64,000 nt of DNA from Tillus elongatus (lineage: Eukaryota > Arthropoda > Insecta > Coleoptera > Cleridae), in NCBI GenBank assembly GCA_964006375.1, contig OZ023265.1:113229084-113293083 (forward strand), written 5' to 3'. Shown one piece after another: positions 32,870-43,310 of this stretch. Within the stretch, counting starts at the first letter, position 1, and each line of letters opens with the position of its first letter. The translations under genes and the position numbers were made by a program. The notes under the pieces were generated by a model. The model was given only the letters and a program-made list of their open reading frames with translations, was not told where the DNA came from and ran no database searches.

Positions 32870-33720
32870 TGGTCTATCTGCAGCTATCTGCAACACTACT
32901 AGAAAGCACTCAAATTTATGTGGATAGATATTTCACTAAAATACCGCTGCTTGAATACATGTTAAGCAAAAATATTCTCGTTTTTTGGACCATAATGAAA
33001 TCCAGAGTACCTAAAATTATTAACGTAAATGATGGCAAGAATAGGTTATGGGTCTTCAGAGCAAGATGTAAGGTCTAACGGAAAAATCGACATCGACAAT
33101 GGTATGAAATGAAATGTATCCTCATGGCGTCAACTGTTTTGCAAATATAACTGCAAGACGAATGTAGACGATGGCGTAAAAAAGATTCAAAATATGTTAA
33201 AATACGTAGGCCACACTTGGGCAGAAAATACAATCAGTTGATGGGCGTAATAGACCTCATTGACAGGACGATAAACTATAATCGATTGGGAACAAGAACA
33301 AAGAAATCGACAGTGAAAACAATTTTTCATCTGTTTGACTTAGGAATAGCTAATTCATGGATTTTTTATAGTGATGACCAAAAACGTCTTGGTGGTAGCA
33401 CAAAAACGATTATGAAGTTCCTGGAATACACAATAAGTGTGGCAGAGTATTTACTTGGGGATGCAAATGGAGAAAATTTTATTCAACTAACTAACATTTC
33501 ATCACTAGTAACGAGAAATACTTCGATTCCAAGGACCTTTTCTACACCGACAGGATAAAAGCAGAGTATTCAGCATCTTCCTGTTATGGCGTCTAAATTA
33601 AAAAACCCTGTAAGATGTAAAAATTCAGAATGTAAGAGTAAAACAAAACTTTCCTGCGAATACTGCAACTTATTTTTGTATTTTGCGGGCCCCAGCAATT
33701 GTTTCAAAGAGTTTCATCTG
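32870..33720 (+). pseudogene. piggyBac (PGBD-like) transposase, C-terminal part
   Basis: 32900-33070 reads IYVDRYFTKIPLLEYMLSKN, the VDRYFTS..L...L block near the catalytic Asp of piggyBac, then TIMKSRVPKI. 33120-33230 (CILMAST, WRKK, RRPHL) joins in another frame to 33217-33558: KYNQLMGVIDLIDRTINYNR (GVDLID motif), GTRTKKSTVKTIFHLFDLGI and NSWIFYSDDQ. The C-terminal zinc finger follows, HLPVMASKLKNPVRCKNSEC with SCEYCNLFL...CFKEFH at 33570-33720. The family differs from the copy at 5420-6715. The upstream half is absent; the BEL/Pao LTR abuts it. Confidence 0.88.
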
Positions 33721-34860
33721 CGATAATTTCTGTGTAAGGTTAAACTGATGTCCAATTTAACAAACACTTTTTTTGTACTTTGCAATGAATTTTTTTTTAA
33801 TTTAGAAAATTTAATTCCAAACAAACAATTTTTATAGGCTCCGGTCATAGGAGGATGATATGCCACCCCTTGTTAGATTATTTATACTAAACAGAAAATA
33901 AATAATTTTACCGTTTCTGACAAAGCCACTAGGATACAGCGCGAATCCTATTCAGAGTGAGAATAAATCATAGCCTATGCAAAAACTGACACCGCACACA
34001 AAAAATGTGTACCTTTTCAACAAAACAACGTGACTGAATTATCAGCAATCAATTCTAATTATCATCCGAAATCATTAAATAACACTGACGCAATAATTTT
34101 GGTAAACTAAAACCAACTAGACATCCAGCTAATTGTATGAAGGTTATATTTTGCAGGCATACCCTGTTGAATTTTATTGTAAATAACACATCATTATCTG
34201 GAAGCATTCAGCTGTGCACGGCATGAGAATTACTTCAATAAGCGTACCTAAACATTCATTATTCCGCCAATAAACAGATAATTTTTTCCTGCGAAACAAA
34301 TCAATTTAAATGCCATGACAATGATCTTGAGAGCAAAGCGTATTGTAATGCCGCAACAAAGTGATTTAATCTAGTAACATTGAATATTTCATTTGTCATC
34401 GGCATATAAACCACTGGACATTTGCATTTGATTTATCAGTGCTAGGATCAGATTGAGTTCAACAGCCGAAAGCTGAGCATTATGTTCTTCGAGAAAAACA
34501 GTTTGCACAAACATTCCTTAGCTATATGGTGTACCCTCTGTGACGTACAAACTAGTTAAAACTGAGTTGCTCTTTTTTTTTATGGCCAATAGTTATGCTG
34601 TTCTGTAGTCAACGAATTCCAGTCATTCAAGAACCATGTGCGAATTGAATCATGTGCAAGATGCTCAAGTTACGGATAACCCTCGAAATTCTTTTGATAG
34701 CTACAAACATATAGCTATAGTGTCTGTAGTAGTGAGAATATCAGAAATGTGTTTATATTCTTTAAGGTTTCCGGTTTGGTTTCTCTCAGTATTTACTAAT
34801 AGATACTTGCAGGGTAAGTTTTTACAAATTAGAAGTTAGCTTACTAATATTACATATAAG
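33721..34860. other. No gene seen
   Basis: About 1.1 kb of AT-rich DNA with no TE signature or conserved reading frame that I recognise. An open frame at 34636-34839 has no family wording. It may be piggyBac flank or unique DNA. Confidence 0.4.
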
Positions 34861-35352
34861 CGCGTACTTACAGACTTGGAGACTACTCCTCTGGCTTCAG
34901 TGTTGGGATCGCGTAAGCATGTATGTCGATATTTAATATAAAGATAGAACTAGCCTATTACAGTAATAACTATAATAACAGTTACAACAGTAAAATAACT
35001 AAACAATAACAGTAATAGAACAGACTATATAAAATGAAAATATCCACATACATTAATTCATTTTCTGCGTACAACTTTTTTTTTTTTAATTGTTAGATTT
35101 ATTTCGTTTGATTTATTAAATTAAGAAAAAGCATATCAAAGAAAGGGAATTCATTAAATCAGCCTGCTGATTTAAAACAAGGTATCTATTGTCGTGTGTG
35201 TGCTTTTTGACTTCTAAAGATTCAAAGAAGTCTAGTTTACGCTTGTCATTACAAAAATGTTGTGGTATTATGCGGTTATGTACTGTATATCTATGTTGGG
35301 TATCAATAATATGTTTTGCAAATGTGTATTTGTGAGCAGAAATATGTTCTTT

Positions 35353-35559
35353 CTATCGGGTGTTAAAATTTCTAGAAGTTTGACCTATGTAGACTGCGTT
35401 ACAATGTGTACAAGCTAATTTATAAACTCCAGCTTTTGTCAAGAAACAAGATTTTTCTTTTGCGGTAAATAACAACTCACGCGTCGTGTTGGAAGATTTA
35501 AAAGCTACCTTTGTATTTGTAGAGATATTAAAAAAAAAAGTTTCCTGAAATGGTTCCAA
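35353..35559 (-). pseudogene. Penelope-like GIY-YIG endonuclease
   Basis: KAGVYKLACTHCNAVYIGQT followed by SRNFNTR has the form GVYxLxC..C...YIGQTxRxFxxR, the catalytic core of the Penelope GIY-YIG nuclease (Gly, Tyr, Tyr, Arg visible). One stop interrupts the following KEHISA...TFAKHIIDTQHRYT segment, which continues to about 35230. It would nick the target to prime reverse transcription. Confidence 0.85.
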
Positions 35560-35683
35560 AATAAGTTATCGAAACATACCTGTTGTCTTTTTTGTCTCTA
35601 ATATTAATCGCTAATTTGTTTTTTCTCTATCATTTTATCTATTATTTTAACATAGTGGCCATAATTAAATGTTATTTGCTTAA

Positions 35684-35911
35684 TTATTGAAATTTCTTTT
35701 TCAAATTGTTTTGGGATATAGGTATTGAAAATGCACAATGTATCATAGATTGATAGACTGACAGCTTTTGTAAAAAAGGGTGATATGAATCGTAAGTTGG
35801 TTTCCTATATATTGAAAAGTCAAATAAATTATTTTTTAACTTTCTAATGGTTAAGTCTAAGAGCCAATAAAATATTTTCAGACAAAATGTCAATTCAAGA
35901 ATTTCAATCAT
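35684..35911 (-). pseudogene. Penelope-like RT, C-terminal segment
   Basis: LDLTIRKLKNNLFDFSIYRK followed by PTYDSYHPFLQKLSVYQSMI and SIPISQNNL corresponds to the FxIYRKPTxTDxxIxxxSxHP...K..A..SMIHRAL region at the end of Penelope RTs. The catalytic YADD lies upstream and is not present, so only the tail of the RT survives. Confidence 0.8.
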
Positions 35912-36084
35912 TAAGCAAATAGCATTTAATAATGGCTACTGTGTTAAAATAATACATAAAATGATAGAGAGCAAATAATGCAGATTAGCGATTAATTTAA
36001 TTTGTCCAAATACTATAGACAAAAGAATAACAAGTAACATTTTGTAACCATTTCAAAAATTTTAAATACCTGTACAAATACAAG

Positions 36085-36480
36085 GATCGCTTTTCAATCT
36101 TACAACACGACGCGTGATTTGTTATTTAACGCGAAAGAAACATATTGTTTCTGGACAAAACCTGGAGCTTATAAATTAGCTTATACACGCAATATACAGA
36201 AGTCAAACTTCTATAAATGTTAACACCCGATACAAAGAACACATTTCTGCATTTAGAAATAACCACGCTAACAAATCTACATTTGCAAAACATATTATTG
36301 ATACACGACATAGATCTACAATTAATAACTGCATAATACCACCACGTTTTTGTAATGACAAGCGTAGACTAGACTTTTTAAAGCTTTAGAATTAAAAAAG
36401 CTCACACACAACAACAGCTGATTTGAATGAGCAAACTGATTTAATGATTTCCCCTTTCTTGGATATTCTTCTTACTGATT
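36085..36480 (+). pseudogene. Penelope-like GIY-YIG endonuclease, inverted second copy
   Basis: Plus-strand pieces TTRDLLFNAKE, KPGAYKLAY, then (shifted) RYKEHISAFRNNHANKSTFA, KHIIDTRHRSTINN, PPRFCNDKRRLDFLK and DLMISPFLDILL. The YIGQT core itself is degraded (YRSQT). The same domain as at 35353-35559, but on the opposite strand. Confidence 0.75.
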
Positions 36481-36689
36481 AAATAAATCAAGAAAATAAA
36501 TCTAACAATTTTCTCAAAAAAGTTGTAATAAGAAAACTAATTGTTTTATGTCGAAGTTTCCTTTTAATAAAGTCTGCTTTATTTCTGTTATTGTTTTTTC
36601 TCGTCGTAACCGTTATTATAATTATTACTGTTATATGTTCATTATATCTTTATGTTAAATATTGACATACATTACGCAGATATTTTGAA

Positions 36690-37160
36690 GGGCTCATCCG
36701 TCATCGTGTTTCATTTTGTTTTCAATTTTAAAGAATATTTTTATCAAAACATCATAACACAGCAACATATGTTTATTGGTAGTTGTCATGATTTCTTATT
36801 AAGTAAATTCTTATCTGTCCGAGAATGCTGTCAACCAGCTGAACCGGTTACAGAAACGTTGAAGGACATCCTAGAACATCTAGAATTCCGAAGGGCCAAT
36901 TTTTCCAGTTAGCTTACGCGCTAGCTACGTCCTTTACTTACGGCAACGAAACCCAACAGTGAAGCCAGTGGACTAGTCTCCCAGCCTGTATGTAGTATGT
37001 ACCAGTTTCACCAAGTAAGGGCAACAAGAATTAATGAGTATAAACGAGTATTGAAATAAAAAAAAGATTCAAAGCATCATATTCGTTTAAGAAGAGACTG
37101 TCTTATAAATTTCAGTACTGTTCTTTTATGCTTAATAAATTTTCCTGTGACATAGACGAC
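36690..37160. other. No gene seen
   Basis: An 86-codon open frame at 36652-36912 has no recognisable family. 36940-37000 repeats in inverse orientation the block at 34865-34905. Confidence 0.35.
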
Positions 37161-37161
37161 A

Positions 37162-37355
37162 GGGTCGCCATCTTTGTGCGGAGTCAGGTAGCATGCTGTC
37201 ACGATAGCTCCAAATAACACAAAATATTATAAAAGAGGGTCTCTGTACAACCAACTAACAAGTGTGAAAACACAAAATTGTTAGTTGGTTTTACACAATC
37301 TCTATACGTACTACCTGGTTCCGCACCGAGATGGCGACCGTGTGGTACATCTCAC
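37162..37355. repeat. Foldback element
   Basis: Arms of about 85-95 bases: GGTCGCCATCTTTGTGCGGAGTCAGGTAG with CAACCAACTAACAA on the left, and TTGTTAGTTGG with CTACCTGGTTCCGCACCGAGATGGCGACC on the right, separated by only about 10 bases (GTGTGAAAACACA). The structure is a long imperfect hairpin; no coding content. Confidence 0.8.
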
Positions 37356-37410
37356 GATGTTCTAGGAGGCTGGGGCTACCATAGCCGTATTACTTTATAA
37401 GTGTGTTCTC

Positions 37411-37490
37411 GCTATAATTAGTATACCGAACTGATGAGCTCTAATTGGAGCGAAATTGGTTGGCGGTTCTAATTATAGTGAGAATACATC
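37411..37490 (+). repeat. Short inverted element with hammerhead-like core
   Basis: CTCGCTATAATTAG on the left pairs with CTAATTATAGTGAG on the right. Between lie CTGATGA (37431-37437), a GCTC...GAGC hairpin and GAAA with canonical spacing of a hammerhead core. The cleavage triplet after helix III is unclear, so a ribozyme call is weak; a small terminal-inverted-repeat element is the safer reading. Confidence 0.45.
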
Positions 37491-38318
37491 TGGCCTTACA
37501 TAATAAATTTTCACTGAAAATGCAAAACTATTCAATGTTTTCACATTTATTTACAAGATATTACTTACGCAAAAATAAAACATACCCACATATTATTAAA
37601 AGTTAATAAACTTGAATAACGAGTGTATTTGGTATAATAGAATTTTAATCAGCTAAAGCTATCTTGATTGGCATATAGCTTCACATTACACCAAATAATC
37701 ACTGAACTGATTTATTTTGATTTTTTATATAATCTATTGATTTTTGGGCAATTGTTTGAAAATTTTTAGACTTGTTATATATTTATTATTTGTTTAAGTT
37801 TTATATATTATTTATTACTTACCTATTTGTTGTTTATTTATTATTTATTTTATCGTTCATCGCACACTGCTCCTACAGGTATAACCGTAAAATTCTCCGG
37901 AACGCAGTAACTGCGTTATAGTAGTGGATTTTCATAAGAATTTTGCACTCTTAGCACGGCATATTACTAAAATTAATATTTTAAATTTAAACAGAGCTTA
38001 AACATCGGTTCTAGATGTATAATAGATAATTAGCGCTTATTTGAAGAAGTTACCAAAAGTCTTACCATCGATACTTTTTTAATATCATACAAAGAATTTT
38101 CGACTTGTGCTTTCTTTTTGACAAATTTGATAGCCTAAAATTCAATTTTTTCATCAAGCTATAAAACTAAAATTTGGGATAATATGCAGGCACTGTAAGT
38201 CTCTTTGAAAATGTTTAAAGAATCTACATGGCAAATTATAAACGTGGCAGGTATTTTTCGTTATCAATCGCTTGGATGGTTTCGTTTCAGTCACCCCAAT
38301 CGAACCAGTTTATATATA
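37491..38318. other. No gene; a worn AT-core fragment
   Basis: 37900-38100 has diverged AT-core wording (GGAACGCAGTAACTGCGTTATAGTAG, then GGTTCTAGATGTATAATAG, CTTACCATCGATAC). The remainder is AT-rich and unassigned. Confidence 0.45.
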
Positions 38319-38649
38319 CAGGGTGGCGCATTGAAAACGAAATAATATTGAGGGGGACATGTTTTGACATAAAACTCAACTTTGTCACATCAGCCCCTTA
38401 AGGGTGGTGATAACAACCCTTATATTTTAAATAGGGAACATCGGTCGAGTGTTACATCATTTGAAAGTTCTTTCTTTTCTGAATTCAGCACATGAAATTT
38501 TTTTTTGAAGTTTTATCAAGTCTTTAAAAAAATATTCACAGTTGGAGTTGCAAGAACGTATTTCACTCATTGTGATAAGAAATACACTAATTAGTCATTT
38601 TTCGTTAAAAAAACTGAAAAACAAAACTAAGCGTTCAAAAAGGTATATT

Positions 38650-39722
38650 CAGTTAAGTAAGTGTTCAATTTGTTGACCACCAGCTTCCATACAAAAGTAC
38701 AAATTTTTTTCAAAACGAGCTCTGGCATTCTGGAGCATTTGTGGAGTTATTAGACGGCATTTTTCAACAATGCGTCGTTGCAATTTTTCCAGAGACACCA
38801 GGTCTGTTGCGTAAATTCTACTCTTTAAATGTCTCCATAGAAAGAAGTCTAAAGGAGTTAAATCCGGTGATCTAGGGGGCCACTCAATAGCACCTCTACG
38901 CCCAATCTATTGTCCTGGAAACTCTCGGTTCGAAAACTCCCTAACACGTTGTCAAAAATGCGGAGGAGCTCCATCTTGTTGAAACACTAATTGATTTTCT
39001 TGATAGCGATCATCATTTTTAACAATGCCAATTAGTAGAGGGTAAAGGATATCTTCTAGTAACTCCAAATACGTTTCGCCACTCAACTTGCCATCAAGAA
39101 AAATTGGTCCGATTAAACAGTCTCCAAAAATGCCAGTCCAGACATTCAATTTCTGTGGAGTTTGAGTGTGAACTTTGTGAAAATTTCTTGGATTATTATC
39201 TGCCCAATAACGACAATTATGACGATTGACTGTAGAGTTTAATAAAAACGTACACTCGTCTGAAAAACAGATATTGAACAGAAAGTTTCCGTTATCAGCT
39301 ATTTGTGCAGTCATTGTCATAACTTCACAAAACTCCAGCCGCCGATCAAAATCATCTTCATTCAGTTATTGTACAAGACGAATTTTCTACGGGTGAAATT
39401 TATGATGCTTCAATATTCGCTGAATAGTTCTTCTTTTGATGTTTGAAACAGCGGCCAATTTTCTCGCGCTCCAAGTTGGGTCTGCAGCAATTTGTCCTAA
39501 AACTTTAATCTCAGTAGTCTCGTTTATAACCGGAAATTCACGTTCAGGGTCCCGTTTTTTGTTGCCTACTGAACCACTTTGTCGAAACTCCAAAATGCAT
39601 TTTCTGTTAACATGTCTGTTCGGATGTCGTTCATTAAACAAATTTGCGGTACGGTTGGCACAGTCATCGCTTTTCAAAAAAAAAGAGTAATCATTTCAAC
39701 TCTTTCTTCTACAGAATACACC
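38650..39722 (-). pseudogene. Mariner-like (DUF4817/DDE) transposase, recently inactivated
   Basis: Start MVYSVEERVEMITLF at 39722. After one shift in an A-run (39674-39683) comes KSDDCANRTANLFNERHPNR (DUF4817), then KVLGQIAADPTWSARKLAAV and IKRRTIQRILKHHKFHP (helix-turn-helix). From 39320 FLFNICFSDECTFLLNST (first Asp), HTQTPQKLNVWTGIFGD, LVFQQDGAPPHF (second Asp) and, from about 38900, WPPRSPDLTPLDFFLW (third Asp). I count 36 residues between the second and third Asp. Only three stops (about 39368, 38950, 38910) and one shift spoil a protein of about 355 residues ending at 38650. It is the best-preserved transposase in the window. Confidence 0.9.
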
Positions 39723-39788
39723 ATTGTGAAATTAATTTTCGATAGTACTATCAAGTATCAAACCGACAGATAAATTGAAATAATAAAC

Positions 39789-39896
39789 CGCATTTCTCTC
39801 ATTCCGATAAGAAATGTTCTGATAGTCAATTTTTTATCTACAAACCAACAAAACATTGACTATCAGCACATTTCTTATCGGAATGAGTGAAATGCG
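39789..39896. repeat. Hairpin in mariner 5' region
   Basis: CGCATTTCTCTCATTCCGATAAGAAATGT...GATAGTCAAT (39789-39830) pairs with ATTGACTATCAGCACATTTC...GAGTGAAATGCG (39855-39896), arms of about 42 bases with few mismatches and a 24-base loop. Confidence 0.85.
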
Positions 39897-40179
39897 TTTT
39901 TGCATCTTCAACTGTGTATAATTTTTAAACGAGTTGATAAAACTTCCAAAAAAATTAGTATGCTGAATTCAGAAAAGAAAGAGCTTTCAAATGATGTGAC
40001 ACACGACCCATCTTCCCTATTTAAAATATAAGGGTTGTTATCACCACCCTTAAGGGGTTGATGAGACAAAGTTGAGTTTTACATAAAAACATGTCCCCTT
40101 AATATTAAAATTGAAGAGTTTCAGCGTTTCTCAAAAAAATATTGTCTGGAGGCATATAGGTCTGTTTTGTTTTCAATGC

Positions 40180-40305
<126 letters not shown>

Positions 40306-40324
40306 TCGTGATATACCTTTAAGT

Positions 40325-40650
40325 GCCAGAAGAGCAATTTAGTTTATGCATGATGAGGCTCTTGCCCGTTTCAGTGTAAAAGCACGTCAATGTTTAGATG
40401 AAACATATAAAAATCGTTGGATAGGCCGGGGTGTACCTCAGTTTTGACTTGCACGATCACTTAAATCCTTTAGATAAAAACTTAGAAGACTTAAGAAACT
40501 GCACTGATGAATCGCGTAGTGGCATCCAAGATTCTCCAGGAATCTTTAGTCGAATACGCAGTTCTATGCGCTAACGTGTAGACTCTTGTGAATAGCTCAA
40601 GATGGTCATTTTCAACATTTATAATGATATTTGCTAGATATTAATTATAA
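40325..40650 (+). pseudogene. Mariner-like transposase, C-terminal fragment
   Basis: PLSARRAI then FMHDEALARFSVKARQCLDE and TYKNRWIGRGVPQF, the second-Asp block (QQDGAPAHFS-like) and the NRWIGRGGP motif. Then a stop, ARSLKSF, and far downstream AQDGHFQHL, the usual C-terminal GxHFEH. The DDE centre upstream of FMHDEA is missing and replaced by (AT)n. Confidence 0.7.
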
Positions 40651-40829
40651 ATACATGGTACGTTTCCAATAATTGCGACATGTCAACCTATGCAAATTAT
40701 GCTATGTAATTAAATTTAAATTATTGTTTCCTTTAGACATCGCTAAACTAAAAAGGTGTGTTATTGTAGTGAATTTTCATTAAAATATTCTTAATTTTTT
40801 AAAATATTTCAACAACATACCACGAGGAC

Positions 40830-41360
40830 TTACAGCCTAAATACTATCTTACCGTGGGTGTCGACAAGGAGGAACGAGGCAACATGTTAATTCTAGACTT
40901 GAAGGATTGTAGGTTCGGAGGAGAAGAAAAAACATCTGCCGGCAAGGAATTCCACAACTTGGAGGTCTCGAGATTAAAGAGCGGGCATAACAAGATGTTC
41001 TATGTCTGGTGATCTGGACAGTAAAAGGGTGCATTCGCTCTGTTACCCTGGTAGATTTGTTGGTGCAACAGGTGGAGGAACTATGGAAGAAAGCTTCTCT
41101 GAGCAGTGCCCGTGCAGTTATCTATAAGAGAGAGAGAGAGAGACAGAGAGAGGACACCAACGTTACATCGGTGGGTAAGAGATGGCACCGTTTGGGTGAG
41201 GGTAGGGTCACCGATGAGACGTATAGGTCTCTTCTGAATGGAGTCCAGGATAGCGAGTGTAGAAGCGGCAGCGGCACCCCAGATGTGGGAGCAGTATTCG
41301 AGGTTTGGCCTTATTCCTGCTGTATATAAGGTATAGAAATTAGCTAATGGCAAAAATGTC
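40830..41360 (-). pseudogene. Jockey-type LINE RT, C-terminal end
   Basis: From 41353: NFYTLYTAGIRPNLEYCSHI, WGAAAASTLAILDSIQKRPI and RLIGDPTLTQTVPSLTHRCN, the thumb region of Jockey-like RTs. A GA-rich run (41130-41155, GAGAGAGAGACAGAGAGAG) replaces FYRYYNG-like codons and breaks the frame. RVTERMHPFTVQITRHRTS, SRPPSCGIPC and FLLRTYNPSSLELTCCLVPP follow to about 40850 (the usual LWNSLP...F.....YNLQ.FK ending, shifted). Confidence 0.8.
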
Positions 41361-42032
41361 TTTTTTTAAAGAATGCAGGCATTAAATATGGTTACCAGTA
41401 TAACCTATATATTAGATGCAATGTACCATATTTCATCAAATAAGCATTTCGACAAAACTCCCAAAAACGCTTTTCGCGTAAAAATTTACAAACAATTTTT
41501 TTACCAAAATCCGATATTTTCTTAATACCTTTCTAAAAATTTATTTTTATGTCCTTCAGTTCCGAACAGATAAAACATAGACTGTTCTATTTAAAACAAT
41601 TGAGTTAGGAGAGTTTATTTTTTTTAAATTCCATCGCTATTTGAGAGGGTTTTGTGCATGGCATCTCGATTTTTTCATGAAATAATATAAACAAAAATCT
41701 CTTCTAATGCGTCATTTTCATTAGACTCCAATATTTGTTGGTAAAAACGCCGTATCACAATTTTTGATATGTGCCAAAAATGTGAAAAGTGGCAAAACAA
41801 TTGAAATAACCAATAAAATTGAAAAGAAAAACATGCATTACAATTTCATGGAATATGAAAAATGTTATAATATAAGGGGGTTTGATTTAAAAAAGAAAAT
41901 TTGCAACGTCAACGACTTATGGGCCAACTGTGATTGTCGAAATAATTTTTCTAAGGTGCAACTCAAATTGCAGCTATTCAAATTTGAAGCATGTAATGAA
42001 AATTCACTACCGTAATTTACTTGCTGCGTCCC
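41361..42032 (-). repeat. AT-core-related partial copy
   Basis: 41760-41990 carries complement wording of the AT-core right part (ACGACTTATGGGCCAACTGTGATTG, AAAATTCACTACCGTAATTTACTTGCTGCGTCC ending at 42031). 41361-41760 resembles 18760-18990 in inverse orientation. No gene. Confidence 0.6.
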
Positions 42033-43090
42033 GAATTTCTCTTATTGAAAACGTGCATTATATTTCGATAGAAAATGCAAAAATGGAATAATATAAGGCA
42101 TGTTCGATTAAAAAAAAAGATTTGTATAACCAACGACTTTTGGATGATCATGTGATTGTAGAAATATTTTTTTAAGAAGTAGCTCAAGACACCCTATAAT
42201 GAACGTATACAATTGTTTCTCGTATCTTGTATAATAACCGTAATATTGAGCTTGACCGTAAAAATGCGTGAGCCTGTATATGTGTAGACAGATAAAGGCA
42301 GAAACTAACCCCGGATATGGGTCCTAGGGGACTTAGTTTGCGCTTATATGAAAAATTATTTATAAAATTCAAAAGTCGCGGTCTCCTCAATAGCGAATTT
42401 CTTGTACGAAAATTAGGTAAAAATTATAGAGAATTAAACCTTAAACTCTATAACTAAAGCTACTGCTAAAGCATCAGAGAACGGATCTATTTGAAATGAA
42501 TTTTATGGAAACATGTTAGTAAGACGAAGGGCAATGACGGTTGAATCTCAAACTGAAGAAACTGTAAAACGCATTTCTTACAAAATCTTCTCTACATAGC
42601 CCGTATTAGCTTCAGGTTCTTGCCTAAAACTGGCCAATTTTTACGTGTCAAATCGTGACTTTTGACGTTCTAAGAGGAAAAGTTATCAAATTTTAAAAGT
42701 AATTTTTCCGACACTTCTTGAGTTTTTGCGCCAAAAAACTTAGTCTTTTTCTCTAATATACACATGATTTTGTTATTTATACAAAATATCTTACTTTTGG
42801 GCGTCTATCTGGTCATCAGTGGCACCCAATTTTTTTTCTTTAAATGCCTATTACTTTTTTCCTTTCACCCTAAAGATCTAAATTTTGGTACATTGTTTAC
42901 TTTTTGTGACGTTAACCAGCCCATCAGATTTGGTTGCCCTTACTTTGTTGTTTTCGGAGATATAAAATTTTCCGAAAGAAAGCACAAAATTTTCCCGGAA
43001 AAACTGGTTTTTGCTGGCTAACGAACTTATCCAAGCCACTTGCAAAAAAGAGGTACTCGAAATCCGTTGATTATTTTTTGAGTTATCGGT

Positions 43091-43181
<91 letters not shown>

Positions 43182-43310
43182 ATAAAGATTTAAACTGGCC
43201 CTGGATATGGGTTCTAGGGGGGCTAGTTCGCGCTCATTTGAATTATTTTTTTTCAAAATTGAAAGTCGAGATCTCCTCATTAGTGGATTTTTTAAAGAAA
43301 ATTCACTAAA
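42033..43310 (-). repeat. AT-core family, long minus-strand copy
   Basis: Complement of the long right half (CGATAGAAAATGCAAAAATGG, AACCAACGACTTTTGGATGATC, GAAGGGCAATGACGGTTGAATC, AAACGCATTTCTTACAAAATC, GCCCGTATTAGCTTC), then (AT)n 43094-43178 and the complemented left half (CCTGGATATGGGTTCTAGGGG, CGCTCATTTGAA, TCGAGATCTCCTCATTAGTGG). A left-half-like insertion at 42290-42420 (CCGGATATGGGTCCTAGGGG) sits inside, so two copies are merged. Confidence 0.75.
43094..43178. repeat. (AT)42 microsatellite
   Basis: Perfect AT tract at the core of the minus-strand AT-core copy. Confidence 0.98.

Larger units (their letters stand above)
28067..32870 (+). mobile_element. BEL/Pao LTR retrotransposon, 5' LTR missing, degraded
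   Basis: Gag, zinc knuckle, aspartic protease, RT with YMDDYL, RNase H and integrase follow in BEL/Pao order on the plus strand. After the integrase stop (32656) a sequence starting TGTTAAAATTAGATATCATG (about 32681) and ending near TAGTTCTAACA (about 32860) has the TG...CA form of a 3' LTR. No matching 5' LTR is visible before 28067, where the sequence becomes mariner-like. Numerous stops and frameshifts. The left boundary is sharp but shows no duplication that I can identify. To the right, sequence of a piggyBac element begins at about 32870. Confidence 0.85.
34865..36980. mobile_element. Two Penelope-like element 3' ends joined head to head (inverted repeat)
   Basis: The left copy runs on the minus strand (RT tail 35911-35684, GIY-YIG 35559-35353, 3' flank to about 34900). 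The right copy runs on the plus strand (35918-36680) and repeats linker, GIY-YIG and 3' flank as an inverted, diverged match: AATAATTAAGCAAATARCATTTAA, AATAAATCTAACAATT, ATTATTACTGTTA, TCTTTATRTTAAATAT. A further matching block (GGAGACTACTCCTCTGGCTTCAGTGTTGGG at 34877, complement at 36955-36985) is displaced by about 200 bases of extra DNA in the right copy. Penelope-like elements are often found in such inverted arrangements. Confidence 0.8.

Noticed and set aside
28067..32870. Endogenous retrovirus
   Set aside because: Domain order and wording are BEL/Pao and no envelope frame is visible; an ordinary LTR retrotransposon explains it.
36652..36912. 86-codon frame as a host gene
   Set aside because: No recognisable domain or splice signal, and it lies in the displaced part of the Penelope-like inverted repeat.
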